From contig NZ_VDDA01000021.1 in NCBI RefSeq assembly GCF_006151805.1, forward strand, positions 26,960 through 90,959: a DNA stretch of 64,000 nt, written 5' to 3'. Each line of letters begins with the position of its first letter. Within the stretch, counting starts at the first letter, position 1. Shown piece by piece: positions 8,650 to 17,420 of this stretch. The notes below the pieces were generated by a model that saw only the letters and a program-made list of their open reading frames with translations, did not search any database and was not told the origin of the DNA. The translations under genes were made by a program, and so were the position numbers. Source of the DNA: Methylobacterium terricola. GTDB lineage: Bacteria > Pseudomonadota > Alphaproteobacteria > Rhizobiales > Beijerinckiaceae.

Positions 8650-8910
8650 ATGACGACCCGTATGTGGATCGCTGCTGGCACCCTGGCTCTGGGCCTCGGC
8701 TGTGCGACAGGCGCCTCGGCACAAATGCAGCAGCCCGGCATGGGCGGTGGCATGCAGCCCGGTATGCAGAATGGCCAGATGCAGGGCGGTATGTCCGGCG
8801 GCATGGGGCAGGACGACATGCGGGCCCAGCGCCCGATGCGCTCGAAGAAGATGATGAAGCGCTCATCCAAGAAGAAGATGATGATGAAGCGTCGTCAGCG
8901 CTCCATGTAA
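8650..8910 (+). CDS. Small exported Met/Gly/Gln-rich protein with Lys/Met tail
   Basis: This 86-residue protein has a signal peptide (MWIAAGTLALGLGCATGASA, residues 5-24), then a Met/Gly/Gln-rich repeat-like section (QQPGMGGGMQPGMQNGQMQG) and a strongly basic C-terminus made of SKKMMKRSSKKKMMMKRRQR. I chose the ATG at 8650, eight bases after a GGAG. Methionine-rich periplasmic proteins can bind Cu(I) and quench oxidants, but no metal site is proven. A strong hairpin follows eight bases after the stop. Confidence 0.75.
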   Translation: MTTRMWIAAGTLALGLGCATGASAQMQQPGMGGGMQPGMQNGQMQGGMSGGMGQDDMRAQRPMRSKKMMKRSSKKKMMMKRRQRSM

Positions 8911-8917
8911 TTCAGTT

Positions 8918-8955
8918 CGAGGATCGCGTCAGGCCGAATGCGGACGCGATCCTCG
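8918..8955 (+). terminator. Hairpin terminator after the Met-rich protein
   Basis: A perfect 13-bp inverted repeat (CGAGGATCGCGTC at 8918-8930 and its complement at 8943-8955) with a 12-base loop begins eight bases after the stop codon. It lacks a long T-run, so it may be a terminator of the weaker high-GC type or an mRNA-stabilising hairpin. Confidence 0.7.
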
Positions 8956-9026
8956 CTTGAAAAGATCTTGGGAGAGTTGTTCTGTCTCAATTTGAACTCA
9001 CTCATACCACGCCAGAGCAGATTGAG

Positions 9027-9869
9027 GTGGAACGCCGTCGCTGGATGTTTCGTCACCCGCTTGTTATCCGGGTGACACACTGGGTCAACACGCTTGCTAT
9101 CGCTATCCTGCTGATGAGCGGGCTGCAGATCTTCAATGCACATCCAGTTCTCTACTGGGGGCAGGTTTCAACCTTCGATCATCCTCTGCTGTCGATGACC
9201 TCAAGCGAGGACGATCCGCCGCGCGGCGTCACCAATATATTCGGGCGTTCCTACGACACTACCGGGTATCTTGGCGTGTCGCCGAGTGGCACCGGCGAAC
9301 TCGCCGACCGCGGCTTCCCAAGTTGGATCACGCTGCCAGCCGACCAGGACCTCACCGGCGGGCGGCGCTGGCACTTCTTCTTCGCCTGGGTCCTCGTGCT
9401 CAACGGCCTCGCCTACCTCGCCTATGGCCTTGTGAGCGGTCAGCTCCGGTTCCGGCTGATCCCGACGCGCCATCAGCTTCGCCACTTCGGCGCGTCGGTC
9501 CGGGAACACCTGACATTGCGGTTCCCGCAAGGGGACGAAGCCAAGCGCTACAACGTCATTCAGAAGCTGACCTACCTCGTCGTGGTCGCCGTGCTGCTCC
9601 CGCTGCAGGTGCTGGCCGGCCTTGCGATGTCGCCCGCGATGAATGCCGCGGCGCCCTTCCTTCTCGACCTCTTCGGCGGTCGCCAGTCCGCCCGCACGGT
9701 GCATTTCGTGATCGCCGGCCTGCTCGTGCTCTTCGTCGTCGTGCACGTCGCATTGGTGTTCCTCTCGGGCTTCTGGAACAACATGCGCGGTATGCTCACG
9801 GGCTGGTTCGTGATCGCTCGCCAGATCCGGCCGCTGCGCGCGACGACACGCACAGGAGAACCAACGTGA
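9027..9869 (+). CDS. Cytochrome b family protein (partner of molybdopterin oxidoreductase)
   Basis: The 280-residue integral membrane protein has four main hydrophobic segments: near VTHWVNTLAIAILLMSGLQI, WHFFFAWVLVLNGLAYLAYG, LTYLVVVAVLLPLQVLAGLA and VHFVIAGLLVLFVVVHVALV. Histidines in the first and last helices are placed as haem b ligands in the Ni/Fe-hydrogenase/thiosulfate-reductase cytochrome b family. The start is a GTG at 9027; an ATG at 9045 is the alternative. The next gene begins inside its stop (GTGA), so the pair probably forms a complex that passes electrons between the quinone pool and the periplasmic molybdenum subunit. The substrate is unknown. Confidence 0.88.
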   Translation: MERRRWMFRHPLVIRVTHWVNTLAIAILLMSGLQIFNAHPVLYWGQVSTFDHPLLSMTSSEDDPPRGVTNIFGRSYDTTGYLGVSPSGTGELADRGFPSWITLPADQDLTGGRRWHFFFAWVLVLNGLAYLAYGLVSGQLRFRLIPTRHQLRHFGASVREHLTLRFPQGDEAKRYNVIQKLTYLVVVAVLLPLQVLAGLAMSPAMNAAAPFLLDLFGGRQSARTVHFVIAGLLVLFVVVHVALVFLSGFWNNMRGMLTGWFVIARQIRPLRATTRTGEPT

Positions 9870-10798
9870 GGCGTCTACCGAGCCGCCGAGGGCTCCTGCT
9901 CGGCGCGGCGAGCACGGCCCTGGCCGCCAGCCTCGGCGGCTGCGATCGGCTCGGGAACGAAGATTGGTTTCCGCGCACACTCGATACGGGTGAGGACGCC
10001 AATCTCTTCGTGCAACGTCTGCTCCTGCGCGAGGCGACCCTCGCCCCGGAGTACACGGCGGCCGAGATCTCCCCCTGGTTCAAGCCGAACGGTACGGAGA
10101 GCCCGCCCGATCGGGCTTACAAGGCTCTTGCCCGACGCGGTTTTCGAGACTTCCACCTCGTGGTGGACGGCTTGGTGGATCATCCGCTCAAGCTCTCACT
10201 TGCCGAGCTGCGTGCCCTGCCCTCGCGCACGCAGATCACCCGCCATGACTGCGTCGAGGGCTGGAGCTGCATCGGGGGATGGACGGGTGTGCCCCTGTCC
10301 GAGCTGCTGCAGCGGGCCGGACTGAAGCCGCAGGCCCGCTACATCGTCTTCCACTGCGCCGACACGATGGAGGGCGGGGAGGCCGATAGTGCGGGTGATG
10401 GCGAGAGTGATGACGTGGGCGGTTCGGAACAAGCCAATCCAAACATGACCAAGCGGAGCGGCAACGCGGAGGATAAGCGCGATACGAACGGGCCGAGCGA
10501 CGCCGAGGACAATCCGCCGAAGCGAACGTCGCCCTCATCGGAGCCCGTGCGCTACTACGAGAGCATCGATCTCGTGGATGCCTACCATCCGCAGACCATC
10601 CTGGCCTACGCCATGAACGGTCAGCCGCTGCCCGTGGCCCATGGCGCGCCCTTGCGCCTGCGCCTGGAACGGCAGCTCGGCTACAAGCAGGCCAAGTACG
10701 TGATGCACATCGAGGTGGTCGAGAGCTACACCGCGATCGGTCGGGGCCAAGGCGGGTACTGGGAGGATCAAGGCTACGCCTGGTACGCAGGCATCTGA
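9866..10798 (+). CDS. Molybdopterin-dependent oxidoreductase (sulfite-oxidase/MsrP fold), exported
   Basis: The 310-residue protein starts at a GTG overlapping the cytochrome gene stop, with GGAG upstream. The N-terminus has paired arginines and a hydrophobic core (RRLPSRRGLLLGAASTALAA), as in Tat signals, followed by SLGGC26, which could be a lipobox. The fold follows the sulfite-oxidase family, with a likely Mo-ligand cysteine at about residue 129 (RHDCVEGWSCIGGWTGVPL). Between FHCADTM and the conserved YYESIDLVDAYHPQTILAYA lies an unusual acidic, low-complexity insertion (about residues 169-227, rich in Asp, Glu, Ser, Asn). With the cytochrome b it should act at the periplasmic face as a reductase or dehydrogenase of unknown substrate. 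Confidence 0.88.
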   Translation: MRRLPSRRGLLLGAASTALAASLGGCDRLGNEDWFPRTLDTGEDANLFVQRLLLREATLAPEYTAAEISPWFKPNGTESPPDRAYKALARRGFRDFHLVVDGLVDHPLKLSLAELRALPSRTQITRHDCVEGWSCIGGWTGVPLSELLQRAGLKPQARYIVFHCADTMEGGEADSAGDGESDDVGGSEQANPNMTKRSGNAEDKRDTNGPSDAEDNPPKRTSPSSEPVRYYESIDLVDAYHPQTILAYAMNGQPLPVAHGAPLRLRLERQLGYKQAKYVMHIEVVESYTAIGRGQGGYWEDQGYAWYAGI

Positions 10799-10835
10799 GA
10801 AGAACCGAGGCTGCCCGAAAGATATGGTACTTCGG

Positions 10836-10861
10836 GACCCCGTCGCCAAGGCGACGGGGTC
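10836..10861. terminator. Bidirectional hairpin between convergent genes
   Basis: GACCCCGTCGCC (10836-10847) pairs perfectly with 10850-10861. It sits between the oxidoreductase stop and the convergent outer-membrane protein stop at 10904, so it may serve both. No clear T-tract follows. Confidence 0.65.
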
Positions 10862-10903
10862 AGATCTCGAAAGCGTTACAGGCCCTGATTGATTGCCTGA
10901 CGA

Positions 10904-11761
10904 CTAGAACGTGCCAAACTTATAGTTCAGCCCAGCGCGTACGAGATCACCATCGTTTCGCACACGCGCGCTGTAATTGCCTGGGCCGCCGTTGACACCA
11001 GGAATGGCGAAGCGGTCACCGCCAAGATTGTAGTGCAGGTACTCGGCCTTCAGCGTCACCGCACTCGAGCGGAAGAAGTTGAAGAACGAGTCGGTGGGCA
11101 GCGCATACTCAATACCACCGCCGTAGGCGTAGCCGGTCTGGATGTCGTTCTGCCGCCCGTTGAAGAACGGAATTGTGCCGTTCGGAGCGAAGAAGGTCAC
11201 GCGGTTGTTGACGCCGCCGTAGGCGAAGCCGCCCGTGCCGTAGACCATGAAGCGGTCGAAGGCATAGCCGACGCGCCCGCGTACGGTGCCGAGGAAGTCG
11301 AGGCCGCCTTGGTAGGTGTTGACCCGCGTGGTGGCGACCGCGCCGGGCGTGACGAGCGGGCCAAAGTTCGTGGTGTTGCTCAGCGTGCGGATCCGGTTGA
11401 GGTCGGTATAGGCGGCGTCCGCCTCGATACCGATCACGAAGCCTGAGCCCGGCGTGAATTGATAATTGTAGCCGATCTGGCCGCCGCCGGTGAACCCATC
11501 GTTACGCACGCGGGCCGCGGTCGGGCGCAGGCCGACGGCGAGCGCGGCGTTGTTGTTGGCGAGGTCGCCGGTCGTGCGGTCGAAGCGGGTATCGCCGTCG
11601 AAGACGTAGCCGGCGTTGATGCCGAAGTAGGCACCGGTCCAGGTGAACACCGGGGCGACCGGCGTGAACACTGGGGGCGCTGCGCGGCGGGGCAGGTCGG
11701 CGGCCAGGGCCGCGCTGGAGGTCGCGATGGCCGCGCTGGTCAGAAGAAGCTTCTTGAGCAT
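10904..11761 (-). CDS. Outer-membrane beta-barrel protein (Omp25/Omp31-like)
   Basis: The 285-residue protein has a signal peptide (KKLLLTSAAIATSSAALAAD) followed by LPRRAAPPVFTPV and FTWTGAYFGINAGYVFDGDT, the hallmark start of rhizobial Omp25/31-like proteins. Alternating strand segments follow and it ends in an aromatic residue (AGLNYKFGTF), as needed for barrel assembly. The ATG at 11761 has AGGTGA upstream. It is monocistronic and convergent with the oxidoreductase pair. It is probably a structural or porin-like envelope protein. Confidence 0.92.
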   Translation of the reverse strand: MLKKLLLTSAAIATSSAALAADLPRRAAPPVFTPVAPVFTWTGAYFGINAGYVFDGDTRFDRTTGDLANNNAALAVGLRPTAARVRNDGFTGGGQIGYNYQFTPGSGFVIGIEADAAYTDLNRIRTLSNTTNFGPLVTPGAVATTRVNTYQGGLDFLGTVRGRVGYAFDRFMVYGTGGFAYGGVNNRVTFFAPNGTIPFFNGRQNDIQTGYAYGGGIEYALPTDSFFNFFRSSAVTLKAEYLHYNLGGDRFAIPGVNGGPGNYSARVRNDGDLVRAGLNYKFGTF

Positions 11762-12725
11762 CGGTGTCACCTGGGTTCGGGCTGATCTCACCGCCGGCCT
11801 GAACCGTGGCTATGAGCATAACGTCGAGCTTAAGCGCGATGGTTCAATCATCTCAGTCGAAAACAGGTCGCAGGTGGCCCTTTAAAATCTGGTGTGGCTT
11901 CAAAGACGCATTTTGGTTTGGTGACGCGGAAGGCCTGGAAATGCTCGTCGTACACGTGTCAACAAAACGACCCGTTCCTGACAGGCCAGCTGGTCGGCCA
12001 AGGCTGACGCGCCTTACGCGCCAGCCGCGCGTGCGGGAGGATGTCAGGAAACCCCGCCTCCTATTCAAACGTCAGGAAAACGCTCACCGAGCTTGACAGC
12101 CGTGGCCCTCTGTCCGGTCCATTGAGGCCTGCCTCATCGGACCGGTCCAACTCAGGTCCACATGAGCGGCATTCCAGATCGGACCGCGTCGTTGGTGGAG
12201 GTTACAGATCCATCTGGACTGGTCATGCGCGACCGGCATGTCCTTATGGGTATACCAATACGGATAGAAGGCGATGCGACGGGCAGGCGCCGGTTCAATC
12301 AGATGGTTCACCTGGTGCCAGTTCAGTTTGGCCGGTCTGGTAGGTTTCTCCGGGCCGCCCCGAGGCTGGTTAACGAAGGGCATGCCCAACCTGAACCATC
12401 ACGAGACGCCCGATGCGGGCACTTGCAACGGCCAGGGCCTGCGGCAGCGGCTGCGCGACGAGGATCTGCTCACCCGGATCCGCATCACGCGGATAGTGCT
12501 GGCGGCAGCCCACCGCGATATAGCTCGGCCTAATCTCAACGTATTTGTCTGGAATGTTACACAATCATAACGCGAGTTGCGCTAACACATGCACTTGAAA
12601 ATAACATGTTATAATCTGATACCATAACTAATAATTAACAATATATATCAAGTCTAAATCGTCATCAGACCTGGTCGGTAGCGCGCAGCGGATCGATCGG
12701 CCACTCACGCACCGGCATTCTCCCA
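11762..12725. other. Long intergenic region containing an HNH gene remnant
   Basis: About 960 bases hold no intact gene. The part near 12424-12540 is a decayed HNH fragment (listed separately). From about 12570 to 12660 the sequence is clearly A/T-rich and probably carries the promoter of the chemotaxis receptor. The rest shows nothing recognisable. Confidence 0.5.
12424..12540 (+). pseudogene. Remnant of the multi-copy HNH gene (internal fragment)
   Basis: One frame encodes GQGLRQRLRDEDLLTRIRIT followed by RIVLAAAHRD, which matches the central part of the HNH proteins at 15759 and 39861 (RQRLRNEDLLARVRVTRVVL and AAAHRDHDT). The N-terminal cysteine pair and the C-terminal CQRCHMLHD segment are absent. 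After the match the frame runs into unrelated A/T-rich DNA. It is a broken copy. Confidence 0.75.
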
Positions 12726-14411
12726 ATGCGCCTCTCAATCAAAAATACACTGGCCTACTTATTCGGTGGGTTGGCGCTTATTTCATGCACTCAAGGCGCT
12801 GTTGCTTTGATCAAATTGTCTAGCATCCGGCACAGCGTTGCTGAAGTCGCACAAAACTGGATGCCGTCTGTTTCAGCAACCAATGCAATTCGAGCTGAGA
12901 TTGATCAAATTCGCATCAAACAGTACCGCCTCATCAGTGACGGAGCCAATGAGCAGCACCGCTTGGAAAATCGCAGCCAATTTGAAATGAGCGTTGATCG
13001 TGCTGCAAAAGCGCGGGCTCGGTACGAACCACTCATATCATCAGCGGAAGAGCGCGCGCTCTATGAAATCTTTTCTGCCGATTGGATAAAATACAACCAA
13101 GTTGCAAGCGAGATCCTGCGCCTTGTAGTGTCTGGTCAAACAAGTAAGGCGGCGGAGACGCTGTTAAGCACACAAAATGTTGCTATTTATGATGCGATGC
13201 GTGAGACGCTCAATCGCATTGTTGCTCTGAACGAACGCGGTGCCCAACGTGACGCTGATGCCAGCGTCACTGCTGCGGCTGCCGCTACACTGGTGTCAGC
13301 CTTGGCTGTCGGCTTGGGTCTGGCCGCGGCTCTAGGCGCAATGCTCTTCGGCCTACTGCGGATCGCGCGCCCTCTGGCTCGTATGACCGACATGATGCGC
13401 ATCCTGGCATCCGGGGATGCCGCAGCGCATATTCCCTACGGCGATCGGCGGGACGAAATCGGCGCCATGGCTGCAGCGGTTCAGGTGTTCAAGGACAACC
13501 TGATCCACACGCGTCAGCTCGAGGAGGAGACGGCGCTCGCCCGCGCTTCAGCAGAGGAGCAGCGCCGCGCCGGAATGCGCCAGATGGCCGACAGCTTCGA
13601 GGCTGCGGTGGGCAGCATTGTCGGTATGGTGTCCGCGTCAGCGACCGAGCTGCAGGCGACCGCCCAGACCATGACCGCTACTGCGACCGAGACGGCCGCT
13701 CAGTCCACCGCCGTCGCAGCGGCTGCTGAAGAGGCGTCCGCGAACGTTGGCACCGTCGCGGCGGCGGCTGAAGAACTCGGCGCGTCCGTCCAGGAGATCG
13801 GCCGTCAGGTCGATGGCTCGGCCCGACTCGCGCAGGCCGCCGTCGCTGAGGCCGGGCAGACGGCGCATCAAGTTCGGGCGCTGACCGAGGCGACCGCCCG
13901 CATCGGCGACGTCGTCGGCATGATCTCGTCGATTGCTGCGCAGACGAACCTGCTGGCGCTCAACGCCACGATCGAGGCCGCCCGCGCTGGCGAGGCGGGC
14001 CGCGGCTTCGCGGTCGTTGCTGCCGAGGTCAAGCAGTTGGCGGGGCAGACCGCGAAGGCAACAGATGAGATCACGGGCCAGATCGCGGCGATCCAGGCCT
14101 CGACCGGCCAGGCGGCCGGCGCGATCGGCAAGATCACGACGCGGATCGAGGAGATCTCGGGTGTCGCCACCTCGATCGCCGCGGCGGTGGAGGAGCAGGG
14201 CGCGGCGACCCAGGAGATCGTGCGCAACGTCTCCCAGGCGGCGGCCGGCACCGGCGAGGTGACAGGCAACATCGTGGGTGTGGCACGTGCATCCGAGGAT
14301 ACGGGAGCAGCAGCGTCACAGGTGCTTGGAGCGGCCGGCGAGCTGTCGCGCCAGGCCGAGCACCTCTCAGCCGAGGTCGCGCGCTTCCTCAATACCGTGC
14401 GGGCGGCCTGA
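12726..14411 (+). CDS. Methyl-accepting chemotaxis protein
   Basis: The 561-residue receptor has a first membrane segment (about 10-30), a periplasmic four-helix-bundle-like sensor (about 31-183), a second membrane segment (about 184-210, ATLVSALAVGLGLAAALGAM), a HAMP domain (about 211-263) and a long cytoplasmic signalling coil. The hairpin tip (IAAQTNLLALNATIEAARAG and GRGFAVVAAEVKQLAGQTAK) binds CheA/CheW. The ligand is unknown. The sensor half (about 12726-13250) is visibly more A/T-rich than the signalling half, suggesting a mosaic gene whose sensor was exchanged. No other che genes are near. Confidence 0.95.
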   Translation: MRLSIKNTLAYLFGGLALISCTQGAVALIKLSSIRHSVAEVAQNWMPSVSATNAIRAEIDQIRIKQYRLISDGANEQHRLENRSQFEMSVDRAAKARARYEPLISSAEERALYEIFSADWIKYNQVASEILRLVVSGQTSKAAETLLSTQNVAIYDAMRETLNRIVALNERGAQRDADASVTAAAAATLVSALAVGLGLAAALGAMLFGLLRIARPLARMTDMMRILASGDAAAHIPYGDRRDEIGAMAAAVQVFKDNLIHTRQLEEETALARASAEEQRRAGMRQMADSFEAAVGSIVGMVSASATELQATAQTMTATATETAAQSTAVAAAAEEASANVGTVAAAAEELGASVQEIGRQVDGSARLAQAAVAEAGQTAHQVRALTEATARIGDVVGMISSIAAQTNLLALNATIEAARAGEAGRGFAVVAAEVKQLAGQTAKATDEITGQIAAIQASTGQAAGAIGKITTRIEEISGVATSIAAAVEEQGAATQEIVRNVSQAAAGTGEVTGNIVGVARASEDTGAAASQVLGAAGELSRQAEHLSAEVARFLNTVRAA

Positions 14412-14509
14412 TGTTCTCAGGGTTGAGGTGCCGCAATAGACTCGCGCAGTCACAGCCCTAACTGATCACCCGTCACACCAGCCTGCCATCCGCTCCGCTG
14501 GCGTCACCT

Positions 14510-14549
14510 GCGAGCCGGGCCTCCTCTCGGAGGGAGTACCCCGGCTCGC
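14510..14549 (+). terminator. Nested hairpin after the chemotaxis receptor
   Basis: GCGAGCCGGG (14510-14519) pairs with CCCGGCTCGC (14540-14549). The loop carries a small internal hairpin (CTCC/GGAG) and a short pyrimidine run follows (TGCCCTTTC). It lies about 100 bases after the receptor stop and just before the convergent recombinase remnant. Confidence 0.6.
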
Positions 14550-14556
14550 TGCCCTT

Positions 14557-14772
14557 TCAGGCTATCCTGGCAAGGATGCGGCTGACCTGCACGGGCGTCC
14601 AAAGACTTCCACGGGCTGTGGGGATGCTGCGAGCATTCAAAGCGTCAGCGACAGACTGTAACTGGTCGATAATGAGGGTTAAATCGGCGGCGTGTCGCTT
14701 GACTCGCTCCTGACGTACGCGGATGCTAGTCTCCCGGCGTTTAGCCATGAAGCGATCGATCCCAGTTCTCAT
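14557..14772 (-). pseudogene. C-terminal remnant of a large serine recombinase-like protein
   Basis: A 71-codon frame ends with VADALNARSIPTARGSLWTP then VQVSRILARIA, the typical C-terminal recombinase-domain tail of resolvase/invertase relatives (LNARGIPTARGGRW-type motif). The catalytic serine domain is absent, and only a short basic helical segment precedes the tail. It is best read as a remnant, though a small DNA-binding protein could still be made from the ATG at 14772. Confidence 0.6.
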
Positions 14773-14993
14773 GCCTGCTCTGCTGCCGCGCTGTGGTTTC
14801 CCTAACCTGTGCTTGGATCATTAGCCAGGACCGGGCCAGTGTAGGCCAGGGCGGCCATGTACACCGAGTGGCCAACCGCGTCGTGGCTTCTGGCGAGTTT
14901 TCCGGAGGCTAACCGGTACCTCTCATGTAGCAAATAAGTCACGGACGCGCGCCTGATGACTGCGTATGCTCGCCTAAAATAGGGGGGTGAAGT

Positions 14994-15185
14994 ATGTGCG
15001 GATCTAAAATAGAAGCGCGAGGCAAGCTCACCGTCATCAACAATCCAGCCAGTAGGCCGCCAGCTCTTGTCATCGCTGTGCTGCTTGGGTTGGTAGCAAC
15101 AGGATTGACGATCCAAGCTGAAGCCCTCGGAATTGTCCATCTGCCTGACCAAATACCCTCTGCGCTCCGTTTGCCCTCATGGTAA
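14994..15185 (+). CDS. Possible small membrane protein (63 residues)
   Basis: The ATG at 14994 follows GGGGGGTGA, a plausible ribosome site. The product has one hydrophobic segment (PPALVIAVLLGLVATGLTIQ) flanked by a basic N-terminus (KIEARGKLTVI) and a short tail. No family is recognised. Size, ribosome site and membrane segment support it; coding bias is unremarkable. It stands alone in a gene-poor stretch (14773-15317). Confidence 0.35.
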   Translation: MCGSKIEARGKLTVINNPASRPPALVIAVLLGLVATGLTIQAEALGIVHLPDQIPSALRLPSW

Positions 15186-15317
15186 GCGCCTGAAACCGTA
15201 GGGCGAGCCTCCGCGCATAGCTCCTTACGATGCCCCGTGACGATTTTCGCTGGCCTGTTATGAATTTCTGCAGACCGACCGCCTCACCACTCGGGCCCAC
15301 TCGAGGAGGCGCGAGCA

Positions 15318-15563
15318 ATGTCGATCACCGTTGATTGGTTCTGGACCCCAGAACCAGACGGTCGCTCTCGAGTGCGACAGGTCTACTGTGATGACAAACT
15401 GATCGGGCGTGTGCGCCGTCGGCAGAAAGACAAAGATGGTCTCATCCAGGAGTGGTTCATCGCCGAGCGGCTGGAAGGTGCTTTCTACACGCCAGTCAAT
15501 GGTGAGCATCCGACCTTCAAGGCGGCGCTAAACCGGTTCACAATGCACGGCGTGGCGCGGTGA
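15318..15563 (+). CDS. Small hypothetical protein (81 residues)
   Basis: The ATG at 15318 has GAGGAGG upstream. The protein is compact, charged and soluble (WFWTPEPDGRSRVRQVYCDD, then KDGLIQEWFIAERLEGAFYT), with alternating strand- and helix-like segments and no membrane region. I do not recognise the family. It is followed about 200 bases later by the intact HNH gene on the same strand. Confidence 0.6.
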   Translation: MSITVDWFWTPEPDGRSRVRQVYCDDKLIGRVRRRQKDKDGLIQEWFIAERLEGAFYTPVNGEHPTFKAALNRFTMHGVAR

Positions 15564-15758
15564 GCCATCCTCCCGCCGACCCCGAACCGCTTGACGTCAT
15601 CGCCCCCGAGCTGCACGAGCGCTCCCGAACTACAATGCAACCACGCTTCGTGCTTGTGTGTCTGTGCAAGCGCGGATCGCCGACCTGGTAGGATGGGCTT
15701 AACCACCAAACGGGCTAGGCTTCCCTCGAATAGCAGGCCTCCGACTCGGGGAGTAGGG

Positions 15759-16187
15759 ATGCCTATCCGGCCGGAGCACCGCTTCTTCTACCCCATCGAC
15801 TGGCCGCAGCTCTCCGACGCGATCCGCTTCCGCCGGGCGCGGGGCCGGTGCGAGGAATGCGCCCGTCCGCACCTGCAGCGGGTCTTCCACCTCGGCGACG
15901 GCCGGTGGTGGGATGCCGAGATCTCCGGCTGGCGCGATGGTCAGGGGCGCCGGCTCCGGCAGCGTGACGAGGACCTGCTCGCCCGGATCCGCATCACGAA
16001 GGTGGTGCTGGCAGCAGCTCACCGTAACCACGACACGGCCAACAACGAGGACGCCAACCTGGCGGCGTTCTGCCAGCGCTGCCACATGCTGCACGACCGC
16101 GACGAGCATCAGCGCCGCCGCTGGCGCACGCTGTTCCGGCGCAAAGCGCTGGGTGACCTGTTCCAGGGGCCGTATCCAACGGCTTGA
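15759..16187 (+). CDS. HNH-type zinc-binding protein, intact copy 1 of a multi-copy family
   Basis: The 142-residue protein begins MPIRPEHRFFYPIDWPQLSD. It has a first Cys pair (RCEECARPHL), a central helix block ending VVLAAAHRNHDTANNEDANL, and a second Cys pair with histidines (FCQRCHMLHD), the layout of a treble-clef HNH nuclease fold. The ATG follows GGGAGTAGGG. It is about 90% identical by eye to the protein at 39861 but lacks two residues (RQRDED instead of RQRLRNED). Fragments of the family also lie near 12424 and 23428. HNH proteins cut or bind DNA; the target is unknown. The pattern of intact and broken copies suggests mobility or repeated recombination. Confidence 0.8.
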   Translation: MPIRPEHRFFYPIDWPQLSDAIRFRRARGRCEECARPHLQRVFHLGDGRWWDAEISGWRDGQGRRLRQRDEDLLARIRITKVVLAAAHRNHDTANNEDANLAAFCQRCHMLHDRDEHQRRRWRTLFRRKALGDLFQGPYPTA

Positions 16188-16223
16188 GCTGAAACCTTCA
16201 CCGGTCTCGGCAGCCGGCATCGT

Positions 16224-16826
16224 TCAAAGCTCCAGAGGTCCGATGCGGCAGGCAAGGGCGCGTCCAAGTGCCAAGAGCAGGGTGTCGACCGACCGGCGCA
16301 GTCCAAGCCTCTCCGGTCCAGCAAACTCATCGATGGCTTGCCGCGCCTGAATGGCACAGGCTGCCGCACGATCGAGGGGCATCTCGGTATCGTCCTCTAC
16401 AAAGAAGAACGCGCGGTCTTCCACTCGCCCGTCGTGCTTGCTCTCGGTGATGTCGATGACGATGCCACGCCCGGTCATGCCCCCTGTACGCTCGTCACGC
16501 TCGTAGCGGCCCCGAGCGAGCACCCAACGCAGGTCACTGGGCCCAGGGAGTGTCCGGTATTCGATGACGAACAAGCCACCATGATCGCGTACGCGGTTGA
16601 GCTTGCCGAAGAATGCTGCCCGATCGTCCGGATGGATCACTCGAGAGTATGCCGCCAGTGGCAGGCCTCCGGCGGCCCGAACCGGATCCAAGCCGAACAG
16701 GGCGGCCGTCGTCGCATCGCTGACAGTGCGATCGGTGAGGGACTCGGTCTCCCAAGTGCCGACCTGCGAGGCGGTCAGTGCGTCTGGCACGAAGGAGAGT
16801 ACGGATCGGGTGACCTGGTTCGGCAT
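16224..16826 (-). CDS. Stand-alone PAS-domain protein
   Basis: The 200-residue protein has one PAS fold (about residues 15-130): SQVGTWETESLTDRTVSDAT, LFGLDPVRAAGGLPLAAYSR, VIHPDDRAAFFGKLN and the PAC-like end LRWVLARGRYERDERTGG...GIVIDITESK. A helical C-terminal part (about 135-200) shows no kinase, cyclase or HTH motif. It could be a signalling adaptor or the detached sensor of a kinase. No partner is adjacent; it converges on the HNH gene. Confidence 0.8.
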   Translation of the reverse strand: MPNQVTRSVLSFVPDALTASQVGTWETESLTDRTVSDATTAALFGLDPVRAAGGLPLAAYSRVIHPDDRAAFFGKLNRVRDHGGLFVIEYRTLPGPSDLRWVLARGRYERDERTGGMTGRGIVIDITESKHDGRVEDRAFFFVEDDTEMPLDRAAACAIQARQAIDEFAGPERLGLRRSVDTLLLALGRALACRIGPLEL

Positions 16827-16977
16827 GTCTCAAGCCTGCGACGCACGCCAAGATTGCAGAACCTATCGAGGTTGTGGGACTTTTGTTCCATATGTGATTG
16901 ACATTGGTGGAAGCGGAGAACACTGGGGATATATATTTTCCTAACCCTCGTTGGTTCCCGCGAGAGAGGAGGCGAGG

Positions 16978-17322
16978 ATGAACGTAGTGTCATTCCCAGC
17001 CAAAATGCCGCGCCCATCTTCGGACGGGTTGCGTCGCTTGAACGAGATCGCCGGCGTGCTCGGCGTATCCGTCGACACATTCAGTGCAACTGCTCAGCTT
17101 CATGTCCTGCACACGGGCGAGGACGGCGAGCGCTGGCTCCTAGAGCTCGATGGTCAAGGCACGCCTACAATACGCCTCGACAGTCCGGCAGCGGAGCAGG
17201 GCACGCCTGGGGAGAGCGTCCAAGCCTTCCTCGCTCGTGAGGTCGGGAGCCCCCAGCATCAAGCGCTTGCCGCGCTCATTGACCGCCTCCTCACGGGACA
17301 TCTGCTGTTTGATGCCGGATAA
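16978..17322 (+). CDS. Hypothetical protein (114 residues)
   Basis: The ATG at 16978 follows GAGAGGAGGCGAGG. The soluble protein starts MNVVSFPAKMPRPSSDGLRR and has a helix (LNEIAGVLGVSVDTFSATAQ) that resembles the start of a helix-turn-helix, then a strand region (ERWLLELDGQGTPTIRL) and a C-terminal helix. I do not recognise a family. A weak regulator-like fold is possible. Confidence 0.6.
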   Translation: MNVVSFPAKMPRPSSDGLRRLNEIAGVLGVSVDTFSATAQLHVLHTGEDGERWLLELDGQGTPTIRLDSPAAEQGTPGESVQAFLAREVGSPQHQALAALIDRLLTGHLLFDAG

Positions 17323-17420
17323 GCCGATCGACCGATACTGAAGCCGGCATCTGACGTCCGTGGCTTGGCTGTTCATCTCCCGCAGGCCAATGGTACCCTC
17401 TGGCCGGGTCGGAGAGGCAG

